Program-made: the position numbers and the translations under genes
In this document: piece by piece, positions 29,716 to 38,354 of the stretch
Layout: each line of letters starts with the position of its first letter
Position numbering within the stretch: position 1 is the stretch's first letter
Notes under the pieces: model-generated
What the model was told of the DNA's origin: nothing
What the model saw: the letters and a program-made list of their open reading frames with translations, nothing else
Databases searched by the model: none
Origin: Cupriavidus pauculus
Lineage (GTDB): Bacteria; Pseudomonadota; Gammaproteobacteria; Burkholderiales; Burkholderiaceae
Direction of reading: 5' to 3'
Assembly (NCBI RefSeq): GCF_003854935.1
Contig: NZ_CP033969.1
Coordinates: forward strand, 744,001 to 808,000
DNA: 64,000 nt

Positions 29716-30930
29716 TCAGGCCGCCTTGGCCCGCTCCCGCAGGTCTGGCAGGAATACCGCCAGCAGGCCAAGCAGCGGCAGGAAGGCGCAGAACTGGTAG
29801 ACGGCCTCGATACCGTGCACGTCGGCCAGCTTGCCCAGCACCGCGGCACCGATGCCGCCCATGCCGAACGCAAAGCCGAAGAATAGGCCGGAGACCATGC
29901 CCACCTTGCCCGGGATCAGCTCCTGCGCGAAGACCAGGATGGCCGAGAACGCCGACGCCAGGATGAAGCCGATGATCACGGTCAGCACGGCCGTCCAGAA
30001 CAGGTTGGCGTGCGGCAGCATCAGCGTGAACGGCGCCACGCCCAGGATCGACGCCCAGATCACGCGCTTGCGGCCGATGCGGTCGCCAATCGGGCCGCCC
30101 AGGATGGTGCCGGCCGCCACCGCGAACAGGAACAGGAACAGGTAGACCTGCGAGGTCTGACGCTGGAGCCCGAATTTCTCCATCAGGTAGAACGTGTAGT
30201 ACGTGTTCAGGCTGGCCATGTAGAAGTACTTGGAGAAGATCAGCAGCAGCAGCACCGTGATGGCGCGCACCACCGTGGACGTGGGCAGGCGGCTCGCCGC
30301 CACGCCGGCCGTCTTCTTCCTGGCGGCGCGCTCGGCCAGGTGCCGGCCGTACCAGCCGCCAATCTGCCACAGCACGGCGATGGCCAGCAGCGCGGCCAGC
30401 GAGAACCACGCCACGCTGCCCTGCGTATGGACGATCCACGCTGCCAGCAGCGGCCCCATGGCGCTGCCGCCGTTGCCGCCCACCTGGAAGATCGACTGCG
30501 CCAGCCCGTGCTGGCCGCCGGACGCCAGCCGCGCCACGCGCGACGATTCCGGATGAAAGATGGACGATCCCGTCCCGACCAGCGCGGCGGCCACCAGCAG
30601 CACGCCATAGGTGGGCGCCACCGACAGCAGCAGCAGCCCGGCCAACGTGAAGCCCATGCCGATGGCCAGCGAATGGGGTTTCGGATGCTTGTCCGTGTAC
30701 AGGCCGACGATGGGCTGCAGCAGCGAGGCGGTGATCTGGTACGTCAGCGTCAGCAGGCCGATCTGGGTGAAGCTGAGGTTGAAGCCGCCCTTGAGCATCG
30801 GATAGATGGCCAGGATCAGCGACTGGATCATGTCATTGAGGAAGTGCGCGAAGCTGATCGCGTACAGCACGCGGAAGCGCGTGCCTTCCTCGCGTTGCGC
30901 CGGGGTGGCGGATTGGACGGTTGTGCTCAT
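29716..30930 (-). CDS. MFS transporter, fosmidomycin-resistance (Fsr) type
   Basis: A 404-residue major facilitator with 12 predicted membrane helices. The N-terminal SFAHFLNDMIQSLILAIYPM and IFHPESSRVARLASGG are hallmarks of the Fsr family of efflux proteins. The start at 30930 (MSTTVQSATP) is preferred to an upstream ATG at 30945. It is divergent from an AraC regulator, a common arrangement for a locally controlled efflux gene. The substrate cannot be read from sequence. Confidence 0.9.
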   Translation of the reverse strand: MSTTVQSATPAQREEGTRFRVLYAISFAHFLNDMIQSLILAIYPMLKGGFNLSFTQIGLLTLTYQITASLLQPIVGLYTDKHPKPHSLAIGMGFTLAGLLLLSVAPTYGVLLVAAALVGTGSSIFHPESSRVARLASGGQHGLAQSIFQVGGNGGSAMGPLLAAWIVHTQGSVAWFSLAALLAIAVLWQIGGWYGRHLAERAARKKTAGVAASRLPTSTVVRAITVLLLLIFSKYFYMASLNTYYTFYLMEKFGLQRQTSQVYLFLFLFAVAAGTILGGPIGDRIGRKRVIWASILGVAPFTLMLPHANLFWTAVLTVIIGFILASAFSAILVFAQELIPGKVGMVSGLFFGFAFGMGGIGAAVLGKLADVHGIEAVYQFCAFLPLLGLLAVFLPDLRERAKAA

Positions 30931-31070
30931 GGTCGGGGGGCGCATTGGCCGAGGGCTCTTCGGAATTCCGTCCCGGCGGGCTCGTACGGCCTTCTGGACG
31001 TTCGGTGATGCTAATTGGCAAATCGGCGCCTGTCCTGCGAGAATGAGGCCGCAACCTTGGAGAAAAGGAC

Positions 31071-31979
31071 ATGCCCGGTGCCCAGCGCCCTCCTCCCGGC
31101 CGCGCGGCCGGCCGCCCGACGGTACCGTGGGTGGATCACGACACGCCCGGCAGCAAACCCCTGCCCGCCGACGCCCCGACCGACCCGGCCATGGCGGGCC
31201 GCGCCGACACCTATGCCGACCATCCCGCCTACCTGCGCTACGACCGCAGCCCGATGCCGGTCACGGCCATGGCGGCCGACTACGTGCCCGGCCACGTCAC
31301 CAAGCCGCACCAGCATCCCCACGCCCAGCTGATCCATGCGATGCATGGCGTGATGGTCGTTTCCACGGCCGAAGGCCAGTGGACCGTGCCGCCCACGCGC
31401 GGCATGTGGATGCCCGGCGGCACCGTGCACTGGATCCGCATGGTCGGCCGCGTGCAGATGCGCACGGCCTATATCCGGCCCGATGCGGCGCCGGACCTGC
31501 CCACCGGCTGCACCGTGCTTGGCATCTCGCCGTTGCTGCGCGAGCTGATCCTGGCCGCCATCGACATCCCGCCGCACTACGACGCCGACTCGCGCGACGG
31601 CCGGCTGATGCGGCTGCTGCTGGATGAGGTGAAGCTGGTGCCCACGCTGCCGCTGCACCTGCCCCGCCCGGCCGACGCCGCCCTGCGCAGCATCTGCGAC
31701 CAGATCGTCGACACCCCGGACAGCGCGCTGACGCTGGCCGACTGGGGCGCGCGGCTGGGCGTGGACCCGAAGACGATCCAGCGGCGCTTTGCCAGGGAAA
31801 CGGGGATGACCTTCGGCCAGTGGCGCCAGCAGGCGCGGCTGCTGGCCGCGCTGGAACGGCTGGCGGCCGGCGACAAGGTGCTGGATGTGGCGCTGGAGAT
31901 GGGCTACGACAGCCCCAGCGCGTTTGCGACGATGTTCCGGCGGCAGTTTGGCGTGCCGCCGAGCGCGTTCTTCCGCTAG
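31071..31979 (+). CDS. AraC-family transcriptional regulator
   Basis: A 302-residue regulator with a cupin-like AraC-binding domain (PHQHPHAQLIHAMHGVMVV, about residues 78-96) and a C-terminal double helix-turn-helix (LADWGARLGVDPKTIQRRF, VALEMGYDSPSAFATMFRRQFG). A good ribosome site (AGAAAAGGAC) precedes the ATG. It is divergent from the Fsr-like efflux gene across 140 bp, so it probably controls it, as seen for related AraC-MFS pairs. Confidence 0.93.
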   Translation: MPGAQRPPPGRAAGRPTVPWVDHDTPGSKPLPADAPTDPAMAGRADTYADHPAYLRYDRSPMPVTAMAADYVPGHVTKPHQHPHAQLIHAMHGVMVVSTAEGQWTVPPTRGMWMPGGTVHWIRMVGRVQMRTAYIRPDAAPDLPTGCTVLGISPLLRELILAAIDIPPHYDADSRDGRLMRLLLDEVKLVPTLPLHLPRPADAALRSICDQIVDTPDSALTLADWGARLGVDPKTIQRRFARETGMTFGQWRQQARLLAALERLAAGDKVLDVALEMGYDSPSAFATMFRRQFGVPPSAFFR

Positions 31980-32005
31980 GCCGGCCGGGTCGGCTCGGTC
32001 GGCGC

Positions 32006-33253
32006 TCAGTCGGCCAGGTACCGCTCGACCAGGCGCGTCCAGTACGCGGCGCCGACGGTCAGGTTGTCGTCGTTGAAGTCGTAGCCCGCGTTGTGCAGCA
32101 ACGGCTGGTTGGCGCCGTTGCCCATCCGCACGAAGCAGCCGGGCCGCTGCTGCAGGAAGTACGCAAAGTCCTCGCTGCCGGCGATGCGGTGGAAATTGCC
32201 GATGGCGCGCTCGGGGCCCACCAGTTCCTCGGCCACCTGCCGGGCGAACTCGGTCTCGGCCTCGCTGTTGACCAGCACCGGATAGCCGCGCACGTAGTCG
32301 ATCTCGGCCGTGGCGCCGTACCCTTCGGCGTGCGACGTCACCAGTTGGCGGATGCGCGCCTCCATCGACGCCCGCACCTCGGCGCTGAACGACCGCACGC
32401 TCACTTCCATGCGCGCGCTGTCCGGAATCACGTTCGGGGCATGGCCCGCGTGCAGCGTGCCGATGGTGACCACGGCCGTCTCGTTGGGGTCCACGTTGCG
32501 CGCCACGATGGACTGCAGCGCCATCACCAGGCTGCCGGCCACGAGGATCGGGTCGATCGACTGGTGCGGCCGCGCGGCATGGCCGCCCTTGCCCTTGATC
32601 GTGATGGCGACGGTGTCGCAGGCGGCCATGAACGGGCCGCTGCGGAACATGAAGGTACCGGCTTCGACACCCGGATGGTTATGCAGGCCGAAGATGGCGT
32701 CGCACGGAAAGCGTTCGAACAGGCCGTCGGCCAGCATCCGCTCGGCGCCGCCGCCGGCGCCGATTTCCTCGGCGGGCTGGAAGATCAGGTGGACGGTGCC
32801 GTTGAAATGCCGCGTGCGGGCCAGCTGGCGCGCCGCGCCCAGCAGCACCGCGGTGTGGCCGTCGTGGCCGCAGGCGTGCATCTTGCCTTCGTTGACGCTG
32901 GCGTACGGCAGGCCGGAGCGTTCGTGGATCGGCAGCGCGTCCATGTCGGCGCGGATGCCGACACTGCGTTTGCCGCTGCCGGACCGCAGGGTCGCCACCA
33001 CGCCGGTGCCGCCCACCCCGCGCGTCACCGTGAAGCCCCACCCTTCCAGCTTGCTGGCGACAAGCTCGGCGGTACGGACTTCGTTGAACGCAAGTTCGGG
33101 ATGCTGGTGGATGCTGCGGCGGATGTCCTGCAGTTCGTCACGCGAGTCGAGCGTGTCGTGAACGGTGCAGTAGGAGCGCGTGGGGGCGTCCTTGGCGAGG
33201 CTGACCGATACGGTCTTCAGTATCGATTCGATTTCGGGGGCGTGTTCAGACAT
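32006..33253 (-). CDS. M20-family amidohydrolase (hippurate-hydrolase-like)
   Basis: A 415-residue metallo-amidohydrolase of the M20D family. The zinc-ligand motifs are visible: ACGHDGHTA, QPAEEIGAGG, GLHNHPGV and GKGGHAARPH, plus a C-terminal GSEDFAYF. These enzymes remove N-acyl groups from amino acids or similar amides. It has an N-terminal extension of about 40 residues relative to many members. Its substrate is not determined by context. Confidence 0.93.
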   Translation of the reverse strand: MSEHAPEIESILKTVSVSLAKDAPTRSYCTVHDTLDSRDELQDIRRSIHQHPELAFNEVRTAELVASKLEGWGFTVTRGVGGTGVVATLRSGSGKRSVGIRADMDALPIHERSGLPYASVNEGKMHACGHDGHTAVLLGAARQLARTRHFNGTVHLIFQPAEEIGAGGGAERMLADGLFERFPCDAIFGLHNHPGVEAGTFMFRSGPFMAACDTVAITIKGKGGHAARPHQSIDPILVAGSLVMALQSIVARNVDPNETAVVTIGTLHAGHAPNVIPDSARMEVSVRSFSAEVRASMEARIRQLVTSHAEGYGATAEIDYVRGYPVLVNSEAETEFARQVAEELVGPERAIGNFHRIAGSEDFAYFLQQRPGCFVRMGNGANQPLLHNAGYDFNDDNLTVGAAYWTRLVERYLAD

Positions 33254-33463
33254 GGCATTGCTCTTATCTGGCAGACATGTATGAACAGTATTTCACGCAG
33301 GGTCCAGAGGGAAAACCCCGAATGCGTATTTCGTGCGAAAGCGCCCCATATGGGCCCAAAACCGTTGCCCTAATCGTACGCTTTGTTTGCAAACGCGACG
33401 CTTTGCAAGACGATGTTTCAGCGGGGAACCCCGTGGGGCCCCGCATTTTTCACATCGCAGAAT

Positions 33464-34312
33464 CTAGCGTTCGCCGTAGGCCACCACGGCCTGCGACTGC
33501 TCGCCCAGGCCCTCGATGCCCAGGCGCATGACATCGCCGGCCTTCAGGTAGCGCGGCGGCTTGAAGCCCATGCCCACGCCGGGCGGCGTGCCGGTGGCGA
33601 TCAGGTCGCCGGGTTCCAGCGTCATGAAGCGGCTGACGTAGCTGACGATGGTGGCCACGTCGAACACCATCGTGGCCGTGCTGCCCTTCTGCATGCGCTC
33701 GCCATTGACGTCGAGCCACATGCCCAGCTTCTGCGCGTCGGGCACCTCGTCGCGCGTCACCAGCCACGGGCCGACCGGGCAGAACGTGTCGCAGCCCTTG
33801 CCCTTGTCCCACGTGCCGCCGCGCTCAAGCTGGAATTCGCGCTCCGACACGTCGTTGACCACGCAGTAGCCGGCCACGTGTTCCAGCGCCTGGGCCTTCG
33901 ACACATTGCGCGCCGTCGTGCCGATCACCACGCCCAGTTCCACCTCCCAGTCCGACTTCTGCGATTCGAACGGCAGCATCACCGCGTCGTTGGGCCCGTT
34001 CAGCGACGTATTGGCCTTCAGGAACACGATGGGCTCGGCCGGCAGCGGCATGCCCGCCTCGGCCGCATGGTCGGCGTAGTTCAGGCCGATGGCGATGATC
34101 TTGCCGATGCCGGTCCAGGGCACGCCGTGGCGCTCGCCGTCCAACACCGGCAGCGTGGCCGGGTCGATGGCGGCCAGCCTGGCCAGCGCCGCTGGCGCCA
34201 GTTCGCCGGGGCCGATATTGCCGATCACGCCGGACAGGTCGCGCACGCGGCCGTCACGGTCTACCAGGCCCGGGCGCTCGGCGCCGGGCTTTCCTACGCG
34301 GACAAGTTTCAT
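33464..34312 (-). CDS. Fumarylacetoacetate-hydrolase family protein
   Basis: A 282-residue enzyme of the FAH superfamily, which cleaves or decarboxylates beta-diketo acids. Visible motifs are IGLNYADHAAEAGMP, the metal-binding WEVELGVVIG and NDVSEREFQ, and GDLIATGTPPGVG. It resembles 2-keto-acid hydratase/ureidoglycolate-lyase annotated members. It is transcribed on the same strand as the M20 gene with 210 bp between, so a shared catabolic role is possible. Confidence 0.92.
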   Translation of the reverse strand: MKLVRVGKPGAERPGLVDRDGRVRDLSGVIGNIGPGELAPAALARLAAIDPATLPVLDGERHGVPWTGIGKIIAIGLNYADHAAEAGMPLPAEPIVFLKANTSLNGPNDAVMLPFESQKSDWEVELGVVIGTTARNVSKAQALEHVAGYCVVNDVSEREFQLERGGTWDKGKGCDTFCPVGPWLVTRDEVPDAQKLGMWLDVNGERMQKGSTATMVFDVATIVSYVSRFMTLEPGDLIATGTPPGVGMGFKPPRYLKAGDVMRLGIEGLGEQSQAVVAYGER

Positions 34313-34415
34313 GGTGTCTCCTCGGATAAACGTCAGCGCCGCGAGCTTGTCTGCCAGCGCGCGGCGTTGCCCGGCGCGGTTTCGGCGCGGGCCCAGCGGG
34401 TAATCAGGGGGCGGT

Positions 34416-35072
34416 TCAGCGCGTACCCAGCAGCGCCTCGATCTTCGCCACGAGCTGCTTGTCGTCGGGCTTGACCATGCTGTTGTAGCTGCCGACGACC
34501 TGGCCCTTGCGGTCGATCAGGTACTTGTAGAAGTTCCATTTCGGCGCGGTACCGGTTTCCTTGGCCAGCATGATGTACATCGGATTGGCCTCGTCGCCGC
34601 GCACGTGGGACTTGCCCAGCATCGGGAACTTGACGCCGTAGGTGTTGTAGCAGAAGTCGGAGATTTCCTTGGCCGAGCCGGGCTCCTGCGAGAAATCGTT
34701 CGACGGGAAGCCCAGCACCACCAGCCCGCGGTCGCGGTACTTGGCGTAAAGCTGCTCCAGCCCCTCGTACTGCGGCGTGAAACCGCAGTAGCTGGCCGTG
34801 TTGACGACCAGCACGACCTTGCCGGCGTACTGGCACAGGTTCTGCGGCGCCTCGTCCTGCAGGCGCGGAAAGCGGAAGTTCAACGCGGCGGGGCAGCTAC
34901 CGGCCGCCTGCGTCGCCACCGGCGACGCGGACTTGTCGGCGGCACGGGCCGGCGGCGGCAGCAGCGCGGCCACGGCGGCCAGCCCCAGGGCGCCCAGCAG
35001 CGCGGCACGCTGGCGCGCGGGCTGCATCCGATCCCTGTTCACTGCGGCGGCCGGGGTGGATTGGCGAGACAT
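34416..35072 (-). CDS. Glutathione-peroxidase family protein, exported
   Basis: A 218-residue thiol peroxidase with a signal peptide (hydrophobic stretch at about 25-40, cleavage near ARAAD). The catalytic cysteine is Cys96 in NTASYCGFTPQYEGL; KWNFYKYLID holds the conserved Trp. The usual NQF motif is SNDF here, replacing the active-site Gln with Asp, seen in a subgroup of such proteins. It should reduce peroxides in the periplasm, probably with thioredoxin-like rather than glutathione donors. Confidence 0.9.
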   Translation of the reverse strand: MSRQSTPAAAVNRDRMQPARQRAALLGALGLAAVAALLPPPARAADKSASPVATQAAGSCPAALNFRFPRLQDEAPQNLCQYAGKVVLVVNTASYCGFTPQYEGLEQLYAKYRDRGLVVLGFPSNDFSQEPGSAKEISDFCYNTYGVKFPMLGKSHVRGDEANPMYIMLAKETGTAPKWNFYKYLIDRKGQVVGSYNSMVKPDDKQLVAKIEALLGTR

Positions 35073-35161
35073 GGATTCAGGCTCCGATTTTCCGTTGGGT
35101 GGCAGGCAAGTCTACGCCTCCGGCCCTGCCGCGTCATGACGCGGGGCCGCAGCGCGGTGCT

Positions 35162-36724
35162 TCAATCCATATGGATCTTGGCCGCGTGCTCGGTCACGCT
35201 GCTGCGCAGTTCCAGGTCCGGCATGCGGCGGACGATCACGAGCGCCACGATGGCGGCCACGGCGCCGACCGCAAAGATCAGGTGGAAGCCGGACTCGACG
35301 CCGCCGGCCAGCACCTGGTGCACGGCCGGCGACAGGTGGGCCATCGCCTCGCTGCCATGGCGCAGCGAGCCAAGGTCGAGCGGCTGGGACACGCCCGAGC
35401 GCGCCAGCGCATCGCGGAATTCCATGGCCAGCAGCGTACCGGCCAGCGCGCCGCCAAGCGCGCTGCCCAGCGACCGGATCACCAGCAGGGCGCCTGTGCC
35501 GGCACCCATGTCGCGGCGCTCCAGCGCATTCTGGACCGTGATCAGCGTGCCGACCATCGCCATGCCCAGCCCGATGCCGGCAATCGTCATCGCCAGCAGC
35601 ACCAGCGCGGTGGGCACCGCGGCGGTCACCGTCGCCAGCGACACCAGCCCGACCGACGCCGCCACGTAGCCACCCGTCAGGATCTCGCGCATGCGGCCCA
35701 GGCGCGGGGCCAGCCAGGCGACCACGAAGTTGCCGGCCACCGTGGACAGCAGGAACGGCACCACGAGCAGGCCCGACATCGACGCATCGGCATCGCGCAC
35801 GAGCTGGAAATGCAGGGGCAGGGCGAAGATGCACAGGAAGATGTTCAGCGCGGCCAGCGCCGACGCGCCCACGCCCATCACGTACGCCCGGTTGGCAAAC
35901 AGGCGCGGCGGCAGCATCGGATCGGGCGCGCGACGTTCCTGCCAGGCCAGCAGCGCCACGGCCACCACGGTCACCAGCAGCAGGCCGGCCATTTCCAGCG
36001 AGATCCAGTCGAAGGCTTCGCCGGCCCAGCTCATCGCCAGCAGGAAGGCGACGATGGCCACCGCCAGCAGGCTGGCGCCCAGCCAGTCCACCTGCGGCCG
36101 GCCGCCGCGCGGGCGCAGATTGGCCAGCCCGCGGTAGCACATCGCCATCGCCAGCAGGCCCAGCGGCACGTTGATCCAGAACAGCCAGCGCCACGACATG
36201 TGGTCTGACACCCAGCCGCCGACCAGCGGCCCGGCAATCGACGAAACGGCCCATACCGTGGCCAGGTAGCCCTGGTAGCGGCCGCGCTGGCGGGGTGCCA
36301 CCACATCGGCGATGGCCGCCTGCGCCAGCGACATCAGCCCGCCGCCGCCCACGCCCTGCAGCGCGCGGAACAGAATCAGTTGCGTGAGGCTCTGCGCCAG
36401 CGCGCAGGCCACGGACGCGGCGATGAACAGCGTGATCGCCAGCATCAGCAGGCGGCGGCGCCCGAAACTGTCGGACAGCTTGCCGTACAGCGGCGTGGTC
36501 ACCGTCGACACGATCAGGTAGGCCGTGACGATCCACGACAGGTGGCTGAAGCCGTTCAGGTCGTTGGCGATGGCCGGCACGGCCGGGATCACGACGGTCT
36601 GGTCGAGCGCGGCCAGCAGGATGCAGAGCACGATGCCGCCGATCACGCGCATGATCGCGGCGTGGTCGTGGACGGGCGCGGCGGCGTCCAGGGCGGCTGA
36701 CTGGGAAGAAGAGGGCGGAGACAT
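35162..36724 (-). CDS. DHA2-family MFS drug efflux protein (EmrB/QacA type)
   Basis: A 520-residue, 14-helix major facilitator. DHA2 signatures are LDQTVVIPAVPAIANDL, GKLSDSFGRRR (motif A) and GPLVGGWVSDHMSWRWLFWIN (motif C and following; first residues only given as label). It probably exports toxic compounds with the proton gradient. No membrane-fusion partner is adjacent. A promoter-like region with an inverted repeat lies upstream at 36823-36853. Confidence 0.92.
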   Translation of the reverse strand: MSPPSSSQSAALDAAAPVHDHAAIMRVIGGIVLCILLAALDQTVVIPAVPAIANDLNGFSHLSWIVTAYLIVSTVTTPLYGKLSDSFGRRRLLMLAITLFIAASVACALAQSLTQLILFRALQGVGGGGLMSLAQAAIADVVAPRQRGRYQGYLATVWAVSSIAGPLVGGWVSDHMSWRWLFWINVPLGLLAMAMCYRGLANLRPRGGRPQVDWLGASLLAVAIVAFLLAMSWAGEAFDWISLEMAGLLLVTVVAVALLAWQERRAPDPMLPPRLFANRAYVMGVGASALAALNIFLCIFALPLHFQLVRDADASMSGLLVVPFLLSTVAGNFVVAWLAPRLGRMREILTGGYVAASVGLVSLATVTAAVPTALVLLAMTIAGIGLGMAMVGTLITVQNALERRDMGAGTGALLVIRSLGSALGGALAGTLLAMEFRDALARSGVSQPLDLGSLRHGSEAMAHLSPAVHQVLAGGVESGFHLIFAVGAVAAIVALVIVRRMPDLELRSSVTEHAAKIHMD

Positions 36725-36822
36725 GCGGTGGCGAGGGAGGGGGCTGGCGGACCCGCCGGCTGGCGCCGGCTCGGACGATCCGGCCGCGTGACATCGACGC
36801 AGCCTTATTCAGCAACCGCATA

Positions 36823-36853
36823 ATTATATGCATGCTCAGCATTTGGCGCTGAG
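36823..36853 (-). promoter_or_regulatory. Candidate promoter/operator of the DHA2 efflux gene
   Basis: On the minus strand a perfect TATAAT lies at 36828-36823. The inverted repeat CTCAGC (36835-36840) / GCTGAG (36848-36853) covers the spacer and -35 area, where a repressor could block polymerase. No regulator gene adjoins it. The -35 hexamer is not clear. Confidence 0.4.
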
Positions 36854-36984
36854 GATGTATCTGCCGCCTGGGGCGGCACACCGCGCACGGGTGCCGTGCC
36901 CGTCACGCACGATGCGCGGCGGGCACGGCTTCCGATCTTGGGTAGGACTGGGGTGGGACGACGACGGGAAACAGGCGGGCGCCG

Positions 36985-37425
36985 TCAGCGCGCGCCGCCG
37001 GTGATGTAGTGTTCGAGTTGCTCGATGGTGAAGCGCTGCTCGCTGATGATGTCGTTCACGAGGTCACCGATGGACAGCATGCCGAGCAGCGAATCGCTGT
37101 CCATCACCGGCAGGTGGCGCAGGCGGTGGCGGGTCATCAGCGCCATGCAGTCGTCGGTCGTCTGGTCGGCGCGCACGTAGATCACGGCCGTGGTCATGAT
37201 CTCCTTGACCAGCGTTTCGCGCGACGTACGTTGCATCAGAATCACTTTTCGCGCGTAATCGCGCTCGCTCAGGATACCGACGATCTTGTCGTGCTCCATC
37301 ACCAGCAGCGCCCCGATGCCCTTTTCGGCCATCAACTGCAGCGCCGCGTACACCGTCGCCGAGGGCGGGATGCTGTAGATGGCGTGGCTTGCCTTGTTTT
37401 CCAGAACCTGCCGTGCGGTCTTCAT
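36985..37425 (-). CDS. CBS-domain pair protein
   Basis: A 146-residue protein made of two CBS domains (about residues 8-65 and 74-130): GALLVMEHDKIVGILSERDYARKV and RHLPVMDSDSLLGMLSIGDLV mark their cores. Such stand-alone Bateman modules bind adenine nucleotides and act as energy sensors for partner proteins. The C-terminus is ISEQRFTIEQLEHYITGG, typical of the proteobacterial family. The partner is unknown. Confidence 0.93.
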   Translation of the reverse strand: MKTARQVLENKASHAIYSIPPSATVYAALQLMAEKGIGALLVMEHDKIVGILSERDYARKVILMQRTSRETLVKEIMTTAVIYVRADQTTDDCMALMTRHRLRHLPVMDSDSLLGMLSIGDLVNDIISEQRFTIEQLEHYITGGAR

Positions 37426-37636
37426 GTCACCGACTCCTTGTTGCCGTTTTGGAAACAGTTGCTGGCTGGCGTGGTTCGATCAGCGGTGCTGCGCGCGCCG
37501 CGCGCCCCCCGGGGCCGGCCAGCGTCTAACCAGATTAGCAAAGGATCGGCGCGGCTCACAGGGTGACTTTCACGAATCTTGGCGCCCGGCGTTCGCTGGC
37601 GCCCGCCCGTGGCGCCACCACGCGCTGCCCTGCAAC

Positions 37637-38326
37637 TCAGGCGCGCGCGCCCGGCAGCGCCACCAGCCGGGGCCGCCGGAGCCACTGGCGCGCCAGCCGC
37701 GCGAGGTCCGGCGGCAGGTCGGCATCGGCGCTGGCGTGGAACAGCAGCGTCTGACGGCCCTTGGGACAGCGGGTGGCGACGAACGCGATATCGTCGGCCA
37801 GTCCCATGTCGAGCATCGTGTCGGCCGCGTCGAAGATCAGCGTGTGGACGGCCCGCAGGTCCAGGCTGGCGGCATCGAGGTGGTCGAGCATCCGGCCCGG
37901 TGTGCCGACAACGATATGCGCGCCATGGATCAGGCTGTCGATCTGTGGCCGCATCGACGTGCCGGCCGACAACACGGCCACCTTGACCTGTCCGGCCACG
38001 CGCACGAGGTCGCGGATCCGCTGCGCGACGGCCTCGGCACGGTCGCGCGTGGGGCAGAGCACCACGGTCTGGACGTCGAAGCGCTGCGGATCGAGCCGGT
38101 GGAGCAGGGCGACCGCCAGCATCGTCACGCTGCCCGCGCCTGGCCGGACCTGGACGACGAGGTCGTGGCCGGTCAGCGCCAGGGGCAGGGCCACCGCCTG
38201 CAGCGGCGACATCGCAATGTGGCCAAGCTGCGCGAGCGCGTCGAGCCACATCGGCTCCAGCGGCAGCGCCGAGAACCGTTCGCGCCCGGGCCGGGCACGG
38301 AGGGCAGGGGGCTCGCGGACGCTCAT
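37637..38326 (-). CDS. Degenerate DEAD-box helicase RecA1 domain
   Basis: A 229-residue protein equal to the first RecA lobe of a DEAD-box RNA helicase; the second lobe is absent. The order of motifs is intact: Q motif (Gln43), PTR (92-94), TPGRMLDHL (142-150), FDAADTMLDMG. But catalytic residues are gone: the Walker A Lys is Ser66 (RPGAGSVT), DEAD is DAAD (166-169) and SAT is HAS (197-199). It therefore should not hydrolyse ATP. The frame is open and normal in composition, so it may be a kept RNA-binding or decoy domain. The DUF72 gene precedes it by 28 bp, suggesting one operon. Confidence 0.8.
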   Translation of the reverse strand: MSVREPPALRARPGRERFSALPLEPMWLDALAQLGHIAMSPLQAVALPLALTGHDLVVQVRPGAGSVTMLAVALLHRLDPQRFDVQTVVLCPTRDRAEAVAQRIRDLVRVAGQVKVAVLSAGTSMRPQIDSLIHGAHIVVGTPGRMLDHLDAASLDLRAVHTLIFDAADTMLDMGLADDIAFVATRCPKGRQTLLFHASADADLPPDLARLARQWLRRPRLVALPGARA

Positions 38327-38354
38327 GGCTGGCGGGTCGGCAGGAGCGGGCGCG

